The notes beneath the pieces are model-generated. The model saw only the letters and a list, made by a program, of their open reading frames with translations. It was not told where the DNA came from and did not search any database. A stretch of DNA of 52,478 nt from Ruminococcus sp. (lineage in GTDB: Bacteria; Bacillota; Clostridia; Oscillospirales; Ruminococcaceae). Numbering within the stretch: position 1 is the first letter of the stretch; each line of letters opens with the position of its first letter. The position numbers and the translations under genes are program-made. The stretch lies in contig JAFVFL010000040.1 of assembly GCA_017475555.1 (NCBI GenBank), positions 1 through 52,478 on the forward strand, read 5' to 3'. Shown here piece after piece: positions 1 to 11,400 of the stretch.

Positions 1-78
1 CAAACTGCAAAACGCAGAGCGAGAGGATTCCATACCTTTCGTGGATTTGCTGCTGCAATTTACCTTATCGCTGGAAAA

Positions 79-2259
79 TTACAGCTCGCTGTCCCTTACC
101 CTTTCTAACCTTTCCACTACTTTGGGAGTAGAGCCAAATTTATTCGACAGATTAAAGTTGCTTCCACTTCCATTCGTAGTTACCCAACCACTTTCCACAT
201 CACTTTGCGGATAACTTCCCTCTTCATCTAAGTTTTGCATCAAATGATAAATATGATAATTATTTGTTCCGCTTTTATAAAATTTTTGTATGCAGGTTTT
301 TAATTGTCCAAACTCATTGTATGTTGCCTCAGTTTTTTTGTTATTATCGATTTCGGAAAAGCCATCCAAATATGTCATTACCGTAGTAGTGCCTGCATTT
401 CCTTTTTCGTAATAATACCGAACATTTCCATCTGTCGGCCAACCAGTACCTACTTCTTCAAGCCGTTGTTCATAAAGCCCGACCTTATCACTTTCACTTT
501 TTGTCGTATAATTGCTGTTTGTATAGAACTGATATGTCACTTTCACTCTGTCATAATACACATTCAGCACAGTAGAGCCATTTGCCGCAACCTCTGTTGT
601 TCCGTCGCATCGGTCATAATAGAAGCCCGTGAAATCTACTGTATGTAGATCGTCACCTGTCCCAAAAGTCCGAACACCACTGTATTGTTTATAAGCATTG
701 CCAACAGAAACATTCGCTCCCGTGGTTGCAGGGACTTGTTCACTGTAGGCATACGTATATGTTTTATCTGCGTTTGCTGCATTCACATCATCTGTTACTT
801 TCTGCATCCACACCATCACCGTATAAGTCGTATTGCCCGGTGTCCACTTGGCGTAAAGCGTGGTGTCTTTCTTGACATAGATCGATGTATCGTTGCCGGA
901 TGTCTGCACCTCGATCGTATCCGCCTCAGCACTTGGAAGAATGCTGCCGCTTGCATCTGAGATTTGCTGTGTCAATGCCTCGTCCGCATACCAGCCGCCG
1001 AAGGAATAGCCTCGGTAAGTCGGCACCGGCAGGGAGTGAATCGGCGTTTCCAGCGCATAGCTGACCGGCTGGAGGGTCTCCGCACCCGTTCCTGCTTCTC
1101 CTGTATAATAATTCAGCCACGCAATGCGTTCAAACACAGGATAAATATCCGTTGTCTCCGAGATCTCCAGATCACCGGTGATGACCACAGCCTTATCCTC
1201 CACATCATCGTCATTCTTCGGATAATGTCCCGGCTCGACATCTTCCAAAGACCACCCCTTGAACACCATGTGCGTGCCCTCTTCCAGAGCGTTGGAATCA
1301 TCGTCATAGGACACGGTGATATCATCTGTCTGAATGGTCGTCACGCCGTTCTCCAGCACACCTCTGCGCGTTGCCACGATCGGATAGGACTGTGTTTCGT
1401 TGTTCCACTGGTCGTGGAAGATCAAATATGCACACTGTGCGTACATCGCTCCGACTTTGACTGTTCCGCCGTCGGTGAAATTGGTCGGATGCTCAAAATC
1501 GAGCTCAGTTTCTGTAATATCTGTTCCGTTCATCAAATACCAGCCGATAAACGTGGCACCTGCCTCATTCTCATCTCCGCCTTCGATCTCGGAGGGGAGC
1601 TGTGGTACGATCAGACTGTCGGAATCCTTTATGATCTGCTCGCACATCAGCTTACCGGTAGAGGTCAGATAATAATACTTGCTGTAGCTGCCGTCTGCAT
1701 CCGGCACATAAAACGCGTAGGTACACAGTGCGGGATCTCCGGTCGTAAGCTCGTACAGCGAAAAGCTTTCGGCATCGAAAGAAATGCAGTCGCCCTCCAC
1801 GGTAAAATCGGTGATCTCCTCGCGGACACCTGCATCATCTATGTGCCAAAGGTGCAGCTGTGCAGAGTCATATGCTGCGATTGCTGCATGGGTGATCTCC
1901 ACACGTATGGGTGAATCCGGCTCCGGCTGAAAGTCGTTTCCCAGCACATCGCTGATTGTAATATCATAGGCACACACAGTATCTTCCGCCGTGTTTGCAC
2001 TTTTTTCTACTGTCACCTCTGCATGCTCAGGCATCATGCCGCCTAGCGTAATAACTGCTGTTTCCTCCATTTCGGTGCTGATTTGCTGATATTGGAGCGT
2101 ATCCGATTCTTCCTCAGCGGCATCTTCGCCGAATGAGACCGGCGTTTCAGCGAGAATCTCCCGCACCGGTGTAAAATATGCAGCAAGCCCGATAACAGCC
2201 AAGAGTAACATCATGATGACCGCAGAAACGCTTTTCCCTTTTGCATGAAATCGTTTCAT
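79..2259 (-). CDS. InlB-repeat (Listeria-Bacteroides repeat) surface adhesin
   Basis: A 726-residue exported protein. The N-terminus has a basic stretch and a hydrophobic core (residues 10-30), as in a signal peptide. The middle and C-terminal parts carry repeated modules with the pattern GYSFGGWYADEALT followed by TTLYAKWTPG, the hallmark of InlB B-repeats, which are extracellular beta-grasp spacers in adhesins. The ATG has a strong site, AAGGAGGGAGACA. No LPXTG-type sorting signal or terminal membrane helix is visible, and the protein ends abruptly in a charged stretch (VERLERVRDSEL). The last 700 or so bases of the gene are more AT-rich than the first part, which suggests a replaced or truncated 3' end. 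It diverges from the SipW/TasA-like operon at 2576. Role inferred: substrate or partner binding at the cell surface. Confidence 0.8.
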   Translation of the reverse strand: MKRFHAKGKSVSAVIMMLLLAVIGLAAYFTPVREILAETPVSFGEDAAEEESDTLQYQQISTEMEETAVITLGGMMPEHAEVTVEKSANTAEDTVCAYDITISDVLGNDFQPEPDSPIRVEITHAAIAAYDSAQLHLWHIDDAGVREEITDFTVEGDCISFDAESFSLYELTTGDPALCTYAFYVPDADGSYSKYYYLTSTGKLMCEQIIKDSDSLIVPQLPSEIEGGDENEAGATFIGWYLMNGTDITETELDFEHPTNFTDGGTVKVGAMYAQCAYLIFHDQWNNETQSYPIVATRRGVLENGVTTIQTDDITVSYDDDSNALEEGTHMVFKGWSLEDVEPGHYPKNDDDVEDKAVVITGDLEISETTDIYPVFERIAWLNYYTGEAGTGAETLQPVSYALETPIHSLPVPTYRGYSFGGWYADEALTQQISDASGSILPSAEADTIEVQTSGNDTSIYVKKDTTLYAKWTPGNTTYTVMVWMQKVTDDVNAANADKTYTYAYSEQVPATTGANVSVGNAYKQYSGVRTFGTGDDLHTVDFTGFYYDRCDGTTEVAANGSTVLNVYYDRVKVTYQFYTNSNYTTKSESDKVGLYEQRLEEVGTGWPTDGNVRYYYEKGNAGTTTVMTYLDGFSEIDNNKKTEATYNEFGQLKTCIQKFYKSGTNNYHIYHLMQNLDEEGSYPQSDVESGWVTTNGSGSNFNLSNKFGSTPKVVERLERVRDSEL

Positions 2260-2330
2260 TGTCTCCCTCCTTTACCCCAAAGAACTCAAAAACATATCTG
2301 CTCATATCCTGAATACACTTATTCAAGTTT

Positions 2331-2359
2331 ATTATACTATAAAAGTGTAATATTGTCAA
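2331..2359 (-). promoter_or_regulatory. Promoter of the InlB-repeat adhesin gene
   Basis: On the minus strand, TTGACA (2354-2359) and TATAAT (2331-2336) are separated by 17 bases, a consensus vegetative promoter. Just downstream lies the inverted repeat TGAATA-CACT-TATTCA (2310-2325), placed where a repressor could sit on the transcription start. Confidence 0.75.
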
Positions 2360-2499
2360 TCAATCGGAAGAAAAAAAGCGCTTACAAGTTCTGGAAGAAA
2401 TAATACAGAACGCCAATCTTTTATATTGTTCAATATATTTGCAGAAATCCCCCCATTGAACCATGCAAACATGCGTGCCCTTTATTTTATGTTTTCCTC

Positions 2500-2528
2500 T
2501 TGCAATCCTACTCAAATTGTGCTATAAT
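2500..2528 (+). promoter_or_regulatory. Promoter of the first SipW/TasA-like operon
   Basis: TTGCAA (2500-2505), a 17-base spacer and TATAAT (2523-2528) lie 48 bases before the ATG at 2576. The rest of the 2260-2575 gap is AT-rich, holds this divergent promoter pair and shows no further gene. Confidence 0.75.
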
Positions 2529-2575
2529 TATATAAAGATAAGTATGAGAACAACTGAAACAAGGAGGTGTTTGAT

Positions 2576-3289
2576 ATGAACAAAAGAAAATTCCGCATGG
2601 CAGCGGAGGCTTTAGCTGTGTTTACGGTTATTGCGGGATTGACCGCATTTTTCACAAGCGTCGATTCCGTAACAAACTCGTTCCGTGCAGCAACGCTTGC
2701 GATTCGTGTGGTTGAACCAAACTGGATTCCGAATCCTACCGTTGTGCCGGAACAGCATATTGCGAAAGACCCTTATATTGATAACGTTGACGAAACGCCT
2801 GCCTATGTGTTCATGGAGGTCATCGTTCCGGCAGAGGAGATCATTCTTGAGCATAATGCCCCCGATGAAGATAAAGGAAAACCTGACAGCATCATTTCTG
2901 TTCCGCTGTTCCGGTTCGTCAATAATACACCCGCCTATACACAGGATCAAAAAAGCACAGAACAGATGGTGAACAGCAACTGGTATCTGCTTGATACCGC
3001 GGCACATCAAGACAGTGCGGGCAATCTGACCGATATTACCTATCTGTACGCCTATGTGCTCGACAATACCAGCCAGGAGATGAAAGTGTTGCATCCCGGT
3101 GAGCGGACAGATACCCCTCTGTTCAATGAGGTGATCTTCTGCAATGCCAGAGAGGATGATGAACTCTCAGGCAGCAAGCAAAGTATAAAGATCAAAGTAT
3201 ACGGTATTCAGACAGAATTTTTGAAATCTTCAGAGCAATCCGAATCCGAGGCTGAAAAAGTATGGCAGATTCTCTCAAAACAGCGCTGA
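2576..3289 (+). CDS. TasA/M73-like SipW-dependent secreted protein A
   Basis: A 237-residue protein with the arrangement of SipW-processed proteins (TasA, CalY/camelysin, M73-like): a basic start (MNKRKF), a hydrophobic helix, then FFTSVDSVTNSF, which matches the family pattern of a Phe-Thr/Ser-Asp-Ser processing zone. The start is the ATG at 2576, seven bases after AAGGAGGTG (2561-2569). An in-frame GTG at 2567 lies inside the ribosome site and is rejected. The 3' end overlaps the signal peptidase gene by 28 bases, which suggests translational coupling. Known of the family: these proteins form extracellular fibres or pilus subunits after SipW cleavage. Whether this one is a protease is not evident, as no HExxH motif is visible. 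Confidence 0.75.
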   Translation: MNKRKFRMAAEALAVFTVIAGLTAFFTSVDSVTNSFRAATLAIRVVEPNWIPNPTVVPEQHIAKDPYIDNVDETPAYVFMEVIVPAEEIILEHNAPDEDKGKPDSIISVPLFRFVNNTPAYTQDQKSTEQMVNSNWYLLDTAAHQDSAGNLTDITYLYAYVLDNTSQEMKVLHPGERTDTPLFNEVIFCNAREDDELSGSKQSIKIKVYGIQTEFLKSSEQSESEAEKVWQILSKQR

Positions 3290-3825
3290 CCGCAATACTA
3301 AAGCGGCTTTGGAAACTGATACAGCACATTGTCTCATTTCTGACAACACTTTTCATTCTTGCGGCAATGACGGTCGCTACACTTTTTCTTTTGAAGATCA
3401 AGCCTTATGTCGTCACAACCGGCTCTATGGAACCGGCGATACCGGTATCCAGCATCTGTTTTGTCGATGAGAATATCCCGCTTGCAAGCATCGAGGTCGG
3501 TGAGGTGATCTCATTCCGTCTCGGAGATGATATTCTGGTCACGCACAGGGTCACCGCAATAGACCACGGCGAATACACCACAAAGGGCGATGCCAATAAT
3601 ACAGAGGATGCTGCGCCGGTCACATCGGAAAATTACCTGGGAAAGACTGTATTTGTGCTGCCAAAGCTCGGCGTCATTCTGATCTTTCTGCACAGTGGGA
3701 GAGGAAAAATTGCGGCTGTCACGCTTATCATTCTTCTGTTTATCCTGAGCTTTCTGCCGAAAAAGGAACAGCAGAAACCGCAGCCGGAGTCCGATGTCCC
3801 CACGCCGATAGATAAAACAAAATAA
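3262..3825 (+). CDS. sipW: SipW-type signal peptidase I (first copy)
   Basis: A 187-residue membrane peptidase of the archaeal/ER-like S26B type. The N-terminal helix lies at residues 22-45. The catalytic Ser55 is in TTGSMEP, and a His at residue 95 (LVTHRV) replaces the Lys of ordinary bacterial signal peptidases. TTKGDAN is the conserved box D-like motif. A second hydrophobic helix (about 145-165) precedes a charged tail. This layout is that of SipW, which matures TasA-type matrix proteins. It lies between three TasA-like genes, its likely substrates. The start overlaps the upstream gene, and a GAGG ribosome site sits about ten bases before the ATG. Confidence 0.9.
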   Translation: MADSLKTALTAILKRLWKLIQHIVSFLTTLFILAAMTVATLFLLKIKPYVVTTGSMEPAIPVSSICFVDENIPLASIEVGEVISFRLGDDILVTHRVTAIDHGEYTTKGDANNTEDAAPVTSENYLGKTVFVLPKLGVILIFLHSGRGKIAAVTLIILLFILSFLPKKEQQKPQPESDVPTPIDKTK

Positions 3826-3846
3826 AGCCGCGAAAGGAGAAAGCCA

Positions 3847-4719
3847 ATGGATCGATCAAAATTCAAAAAGCTGGCTGTCATCAGCAGTCTGTGTGTGCTT
3901 GTTCTGATTGGTGCCGCTGCTGCTTTTCTGACCAGCACAGATATTGCAGATAACTGGTTTACCGTCGCAAAGGTCGATCTGGATATTGAGGAAAATTTTG
4001 ACGAAGATGAGAAACTTTCCGCCGGACAGATTATCACCAAGCAGCCGTGGGTCAGGAACACGGGAACCGTCAACGAGCTGTTCTTTGTCGAGATCTATGT
4101 ACCATGTATGGAGGCGACATTCCTTGACAGTGCCGGACAGCGCATTTTGCCGGACGGAAAAAACGCCGCAACCGCAACAGCAGCAGATTATCTGCAAACG
4201 TGCGAGATCTTCAATCTGCTTGCAGCACAGAATAAAGCCTATATCGTACAGCCCGAAACCGTCGATGGTGTTACAAAAAACTGGGAGATTTCCTACAATC
4301 AAAGCACCGGAGCCGCCCCAGGCTGGGTATTTCTCGAAGATGAGGGGGAAACGCAGGTTACAAAGGTACAGGGCATGATGGACGGCACTTACCACAAATA
4401 TCTGCTGGGCTACAGTGCATGGGTAGAGCCGGATGCGGTCACCGTCCCGATTTTCGATCAGCTCCAGCTCCGCAGCATCATTGATGCAGATATTGAAAGC
4501 GGCACGATCGGGCAGGTACAGCTGAATGCATACACGATTCAGGCAGATGAGCTTTCCCTTTCCGGATTAACTGGAAACGGTGCAAGTCAGCAATATACCA
4601 AAACCGATTTGAAAATAATCTACAAAATCATTGAGAACAAGCAGATCGAGCCTGCTGTCACAACCACAACGACTGCCGCAGAGACAACAACGACAGACAC
4701 CACAACGGCTGCCCCGTAA
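3847..4719 (+). CDS. TasA/M73-like SipW-dependent secreted protein B
   Basis: A 290-residue protein with the SipW-type leader: MDRSKFKK, a hydrophobic helix (about 10-28), then AFLTSTDIADNWFTVAKVD. The body is predicted mostly beta and carries the conserved VRNTGTVNELFFVEIYVP segment (repeated in other forms in its neighbours), as in camelysin/TasA domains. The C-terminus is a Thr-rich tail (TTTTTAAETTTTDTTTAAP) that could span the wall. A clear ribosome site (AAAGGAGAAAGCC) precedes the ATG, 21 bases after sipW. No sorting signal is visible. Inference: a structural fibre or adapter subunit processed by the adjacent SipW. Confidence 0.75.
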   Translation: MDRSKFKKLAVISSLCVLVLIGAAAAFLTSTDIADNWFTVAKVDLDIEENFDEDEKLSAGQIITKQPWVRNTGTVNELFFVEIYVPCMEATFLDSAGQRILPDGKNAATATAADYLQTCEIFNLLAAQNKAYIVQPETVDGVTKNWEISYNQSTGAAPGWVFLEDEGETQVTKVQGMMDGTYHKYLLGYSAWVEPDAVTVPIFDQLQLRSIIDADIESGTIGQVQLNAYTIQADELSLSGLTGNGASQQYTKTDLKIIYKIIENKQIEPAVTTTTTAAETTTTDTTTAAP

Positions 4720-4736
4720 AAAAAGGAGGGATGCAA

Positions 4737-5387
4737 ATGACACAGAAAAAGAAAACCGTGCTTGCGATTGCATCCGGCATTTGTCTGGCGGCGGCAGTGG
4801 GTATTCTGCTGGCGTACTTCGGGGCGAATGACACCGAGCCGAACCTTGTCGGTGTCGGCGAGGACGAGATCATTGTCACGGAGGTGTTCACGCAGCCGAA
4901 TCAGGAGCAGGATTTTGCCTACCGCAAGCTGGTGAAGATCGACAACACGGGCAGTGTGCCGTGTTATATTCGTGTGCGGCTGGAATTTTCCAGCTCTGAT
5001 GTGCAGAATGTGGCGTCCTTTTCGGCGGCGAATCAGGGAACGGAGGACGAAGCCCCCGAAGCCGGCACGTTCAAAAGCGCACAGATCGCAGAGGGAGCAG
5101 CGTATTACATCAACAATCTGCCGGAAGGCTGGGTGTATGTGTGGGAGGAAAACGCCAACGACTACACCCCCGCTGTCACGAACGGCTATTACTACTACAC
5201 CGAGGCAGTTCCCGCAGGCGAGAGCACCGATGCGCTGATCTCTTGGGTGAAGATGCAGTACGGCAATGTGGAAGATATCCAAGCGCATGATCTGTATGTC
5301 TACGCAGAGAGCGTGCAGACAGTCGACCCCAATTCCGGCGCGCCTTATAGAGACTGGAAAGCGGCTTGGAACAGCTTTGCCGGATAA
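4737..5387 (+). CDS. TasA/M73-like SipW-dependent secreted protein C
   Basis: A 216-residue exported protein and last gene of the plus-strand cluster. Its start is the ATG at 4737, seven bases after AAAGGAGGG. The ATG at 4731 directly touches that site and is less likely. The leader is MTQKKKTVLAIASG followed by a hydrophobic helix and AYFGANDTEPN, a variant of the SipW processing zone. The segment KLVKIDNTGSVPCYIRVRLEF matches the family core in which the chain is described relative to a neighbouring subunit. It ends with an invariant-looking Trp-rich tail (DWKAAWNSFAG). A strong terminator follows. Function inferred from context: minor fibre subunit. Confidence 0.7.
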   Translation: MTQKKKTVLAIASGICLAAAVGILLAYFGANDTEPNLVGVGEDEIIVTEVFTQPNQEQDFAYRKLVKIDNTGSVPCYIRVRLEFSSSDVQNVASFSAANQGTEDEAPEAGTFKSAQIAEGAAYYINNLPEGWVYVWEENANDYTPAVTNGYYYYTEAVPAGESTDALISWVKMQYGNVEDIQAHDLYVYAESVQTVDPNSGAPYRDWKAAWNSFAG

Positions 5388-5403
5388 ATTGCAGAAAGAC
5401 AAA

Positions 5404-5438
5404 AAAGCCCCCGCAGGTTTTACATCTGCGGGGGCTTT
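5404..5438. terminator. Bidirectional rho-independent terminator
   Basis: A perfect 13-base-pair stem (AAAGCCCCCGCAG / CTGCGGGGGCTTT) with a 9-base loop lies between two convergent operons. The A-rich run on its left and the T/A-rich flank on its right let it end transcription from both the plus-strand SipW cluster and the minus-strand giant adhesin gene. Confidence 0.9.
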
Positions 5439-5453
5439 GAAGTTTAAGATATA

Positions 5454-8400
5454 CTATGTTTCAACACCCAAAATGACTGTATCTCCATTAACATTTGTTA
5501 TTCCTGAAATGTCATAATTGTTTCTAATATTAGTTATACCACTAAATGTTATTTTAACTATCGAATTATGTACTCGCATTCCAGAAATATCTAATCCAAT
5601 CAATCGGCCTCTTGCATTGCCTGTTCCGGTTAAGTCTTTTACAAACAATCTTCCGTCATTATGAGCAAATTCATTGCTACCAGCCGGACTAGAACCTGTA
5701 ATATCCCATCCAGAAATATTCACAGTAAAGTTAACTGCAACATCTTGGAAGACACTAACAAAGGTAGTGACTTTTGAAACGTTCCAATGTGTAAGGTCAA
5801 AACGTGAGATCTTTGTGTTTGCAAACATTCTTGGCATCTTCTTGAGTGAATATGTATCAGGATCAAAGGTATCATCATAGGTGTTCAATGATTCCATTCC
5901 TGTAATGTCAATCAGATTCGTAAAGTTTTCAAATAGACCGCTTTGGTCACCTATCAACAAAGGATCTGTATTATCTTCTGTCCTAAATACAATATCATAT
6001 CCACTACCATTCGGAATACTATACGCCCATGTTACGGTTGTATAATTCGGATCATCTGCAGAAATAACGGTTTTCTTATAATAAGAATATGGTTCATTGC
6101 GTACCCGCTCCTTAATTGCCAAGATCTGATCCTTGTTATCCACCAAACTAATCAATGCTTCTCGCAGATCAGCTTTGCTCATTAGAACAGATGTTGGGTG
6201 ATCCACGAAATCAACCTCCGCCTGGAACGTGAACGTACTGAGATTCTCCACATCCGCCGGATTTGCAAGGCTTGCCGGCAGCAGGTTTTTCCCGTTCGCA
6301 AACAGATATGAGGGCCATGTGCCGCTGAACATATACTGCACAATCTCGTCCTTGGTCGGGTCGCTGTCACGCTTGAACTGAATCACATTGCCCTCGCTGT
6401 CAAAGACCGGCTTGCCGTTTTCGTCCAGCAGATACCAGTACTTGAACTCAAAATCCGAGTTGATAACTTTGAGCGTGTCGGTCAGCTCGTCATCCTGCAT
6501 TGTTGGATTTGAGATTAAGCCGCTCTCTGCATCCCTTGTGTAGAGCACCGCCACAGAGGTGATATCCTGCACCATGTTTGTCGGGTCGGCATAGGGGAAA
6601 TAGGATTTGTTGCCGACATCGTTTTTGAGTATCAGCTTTTTCACGCGGTTCGCCTTGATCTCGCTGAACGTCAGCGCCAGCTTGCCGCTCACCATGTTGA
6701 CGTTCTGGGTGTCATATGCGTCAAACGGTGTCACATCGCTGTAGCCTACATCCAGTGAGATTGCCGCACCCGCCCATGTTGCCGGGTCGTTGACGGTCAC
6801 ACGCAGAACCTTGGTAGTCGGATTCCACACAACGGATGCAATCGAAGAGCCAAGGTCAGTGGTCTTGAAGCGCAGCTTTGCAAGATCATCCACGGTCAAA
6901 CGCTTTGTTTCGCCGTTGTTATAGGTCAGGATGCCCTCAAAATCGCCGCTTGCCAAAGCCGCCCCCAGATCAATCTCATATTCATGCGAATCATCCGTAC
7001 CGCTGTATACCTCGATCAATGAAGTATACATCGGCTTGAACGATGTGATATAAATCCGCTCCGGAATGCGGTTATCCGCATAAGAGACATGGCTGAAATT
7101 GTCATAGCGCTCGATTTCGTTCTGATACTTGATATGGAACGCCAGAATCTCCGCAAACAACGTATCGCCGCCGGTCAGGTCGCAGAATGCCGTCCATTGC
7201 CCGTTGCCCGCGGCTGTATTGATATCATATTTCGTGCTGTCGTGATAGATCTTGTAAGAGGTTGGTGTCTGTATGCCTACGATTTTGAACTTGTCGTCCT
7301 CTCCGTCTGTACCGCTGACCATCGAAAGCCCATAGCAGGAATAGCGTGAGACGGGCAGTTCCTCAATGAGATACTGTCCCTCCTGCACATTCAGCATTGC
7401 CGAGCCGGTCGTATTCGGGGCGGTCAGATGAATCGAGAGCGTATATTCCTTGCCTGTTTTCTTGTAATTTGTGCCGTTCGTAATATAGTCCGGTGTGCGG
7501 TCAGTGGTGGTGTCCTCCTCTGTGAATGCCTCCAAGCCGTACACTTTGAACAGGAATGTCGGGTCGCCGTATGCTTCAAAATACGATGCATCCGGTATTT
7601 CCTTGTCAATGATGATCGCAGCCTCGGCTTTCGGGTCTTCGCATGGCAGGAACTGGTTGTCACAGTTATACGGATTGACCGTAAAGAGCACATCGTCTGC
7701 CAGACCGTAGCCCTCCGGCGGAACCGTCTCGCGGAAGTAATACGCTTTCCAGTCCAGACCGCGCACATTCAGCCGCCCGCCCGCATCTGCTGTGATGTAG
7801 GTGCCGGTGATGCATTCTTTCAACCGTTCGTCTGCCTGATATGCTGCAAGCGCCTCCTGATATTTCGCCGTCAGCTCGTCAGCATCCTCTTGCGATAATC
7901 CGTCGGTATCCGGCACCTCCGGTTCTTCTGCAAACGGAACATACCGCTTGAGGTCATCGTCATAATACTGCGTGCCGTCTGCCGAGATCACATAGTATGA
8001 CAGCCGGAAATCGGACGTACCGAGTGCAGCTTCGGTATTGTACTTGGCCCGAAAATCCTCCTCGGCTGTCAGCGAAACGACGTTTCCGTCCTTGCTCTCG
8101 TCATATGCGGCAATCACATGGGTAAAACCGTCACCGTCAAGATTGCGGAGCTGAAATCTGATATGTGTCTTATCCCGAACCTCAACGCTTTTTACCGGCA
8201 GCAGTACTCTGTTTCGCCTCGTTCCGTCGATCTCCAGACCGGAAAGACGCAGCTTTGGAATCGCCTGCACAGGCACATCTTCACCGGTATTCAGCGCAAA
8301 CTGCGCACCAAACAGCTTGAGATGCTCCTCTGTTCCCGCAATTTTATCTTTCGCCTGCTTATAGAGCCACACTTCGCCGTAGGTTTTTGCATCTGTCGCA

Positions 8401-11400
8401 TCGACTTCGATCAGCGTACCGACCGAGCCGGAATTGACCGCAAACACATAAGGCGTGGAATTCTTCTGATAGCCCGCCGGGGCTTTCACCTCATAGAAGT
8501 AATAGATGCCCCAGTCCAAACCGCTGAGTGTTTTCGTTGCGCCCGGCTTTGAAGGTTCACCGTTTGTTTTCAGATTCTGGTCGATTGCAGTATCAATCGT
8601 AACAGCAGGCGTTCCGGTTGTTTTTGGTTTTCCGGAAGCAAGATCAAAGTGATTTGCAATATCGATATCCTTGACCGTCAGCTCTTTTTTGCTCAGCGCC
8701 CGCAGCTTCTCAGAATCTGACATCGCATTCACTTCTTCGACTGTCTTGCCAAGAATCCTCGCGATCTCCGCATTTGTGGGATTGACCTGATACAGCGCGA
8801 ATACGCCGTCATACAGTGCGTCATGCGTTTCGTTCTGCTTGATAAGCCGCGCCTGACCTTCCTTTCGTTCATCCAGATGCTTTGCAAAGAACTCATGATA
8901 GGTCACGACACGAACAGTCTCTTCATTTCCGTCCTCATCTGTCACGATCTCATAGCTGACCGAGGAATTTGCAGAGACTGTCTCCTCAGACAGAATAATC
9001 ACCTGCGAATTTTTCGTATGTTCAGTGTCTTTGAGCGTCCATGTTTCCCACTTGCCGATGTCGTTGTTCCATTTATAGCCGACCGGCGGCTGCTGCTCAT
9101 AAAGCAGATATGTACCGAACGGCAGATTTTCAAACAGTGCTTCACCGGTGCTGTCAGTGTAGGATGTGTCCACATGCGTCCAGTATTTTGTAAATTCGGC
9201 AGAAACGGTATTGCCCTTTGAATTGACAGACGCATCCTTTGCCTCCTGCAGATCCTCACCGGCATTGAGCCGGTACAGATCATAGGTAGCATTTTTCAGG
9301 TAATTATCCGTGTTCTTTTCTTCGGTCTTATTCACGATAATTTTGCTGAGAATCTCATCATCTTTGAGCTGCATAATCAGGCTGTCCGTGCTTGCAGCCT
9401 CGGTGCTTTCCCCTTCGGTTTCGGTGTCGGATTCTGTATCCGCAGCAGCTTCTTCATCCGCAGTTCCTGCATCGGTCTCCTCATCGGAGGAAAAGATCAG
9501 ATTACCGTTTTTGTCTATCGTTACCGCTGTTACACGGAAATAATGCTTTGTTGGATCAAGCTGATATCCAAGCGGAGCAGTCACCTCCTGCATGAAATAG
9601 GTTCCGTACGGCAAACCGCTCACAGAGATCATACCGTCTGCATTGTCTGTCGAGACAGCGCTGCGGAGCTGATTCGTATATCCCTGAATCGGTGTCGTAC
9701 CCATGTAAATGTAATTCTTCTTTTCAGAGTTATACTGAAAGTACATCAAAGATTCAGAACCATCCTCTTCGATGAAGTACATATTATAGACGGCTCCATT
9801 GATCGGGTTGCCATAGTTGACCGAGTCTGTTCCGTCTATCTTCTGGAATTTTGCACTTGCAATCTCAATCGGGTCATCCTCCACGACAATCCTGTTTTTC
9901 TTTTCGAGATGCTCCGCCGCATAGAGCTCGACGCTGCTCTGTCCCTTGATATCGTAGACCGAACCATGAGCGGCTTTGTAGCCGACCGGTGCTTCTGCAA
10001 TCTCAAAATAATACGATTTGGTGTCATCAAGCCCTGACAGATTGATCTTTCCGTCTGCTGCAGGTTCAATGTCAGTGTTCCCTGTCTGTGCATTTGTCAG
10101 AACGTAAGTACCGTCCGCTGTTTTGGTGAAGTAGCACGGCTGATCGTTCGCCGCAATTCCGCTGCCGCTTTTTTCGTACAGTTTATAGACAAGCTCCATG
10201 CTCATCGGTGATTTTTTAATCAGATTGAGCGTAATCTCACTGTTATCCGCCACAGAGAACACATAGCCGTCTGAATCGGATGCAGTTTTGCCAAGCATGT
10301 ATGTTCCGGCGGGAAGATTTTTCAGCGTGATTTCGCCGTCCGTACAGTGTACTTCTGAAATGGTCGCATCCGGATCGAGTGTATCATACACATATTTCCC
10401 TGCATCTGCTGCATCCGTTCCGATCCGAAAATGCGTGACCGCAGTCCCATCTGTATCAAACACCGCCAGCATGAGGCTGTCGTCTATAGGTATTTTTGTG
10501 CCGTAGATCTCCGGATACAGCCCGAATTCCTCACTGTTGACCGCAATATATTCGGCATCTCTTTGCGCTGTCGATTCATACAGCTTTGCCGTATAGTAAT
10601 AGACAGAATCAGTATCCGCAGTTACGCGGAAACGATACGGTTTCGGATCCTCCTTATAGCCCGCCGGCGGCTCTGTCTCCTTATAATAATATATGCCCGG
10701 AGACAGATTCAGCTGTAAGATACCGGTAATATCGACCGGCATATCAATCATCTGATGCGACTCGTTCTTGTTCCGTCTCTTATCAAAGGTATAATAATGA
10801 GCGATACTTTCATTGGAAGGATCGTTTTCAAAGCTGTTGCTGTTGCTGAAAATCGTAAACTTTGCACCGCTGAGTCTGCGCCCATTGTTCTTTGAGCTGA
10901 CCTTTTCAAGCTCCACATTGTGGCGAAGAATGACCAGTGTTTTGTTGCTGACCGAATACATCGGGAAAGAGACATCCGACCCGCTGGGTACGCCCTCTGC
11001 AAATACATGCACCTCATTATAGGTGGCACGGTTGTTGATGATCCTATCAATATCGGTATTGTTCTCCAGTGCCGGTGCGCTCATGTCTATGTAGGCGCCC
11101 AGTTCAAGGTATTTATTGGTCACGGTGTATGTTCCATCGAAGATCACCGCGACCGCATACACATCGTCCCGGTCAATCGTCCAGCTTCCATCCGTATTCT
11201 GCACTGCGGAAGTCCAACCGTCATCTCCGTTTTTGATCTTGCCTTTCAGCGAATTATAGGATGCAAGGTCTGTTGCATATTGCTCTGACATACCGGACAC
11301 ATCCGTCTCATTGCCGTATTGCTGAAAATGACTGATCGCCTCCATGATCGTATCGTTTGTTTCACGATAATCGCCGGAAGCCTGACTCCGAACAGCACTA

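Noticed and set aside
964..1914. 316-residue open frame on the plus strand
   Set aside because: Shadow of the InlB-repeat gene; the minus frame has signal peptide, repeats and promoter.
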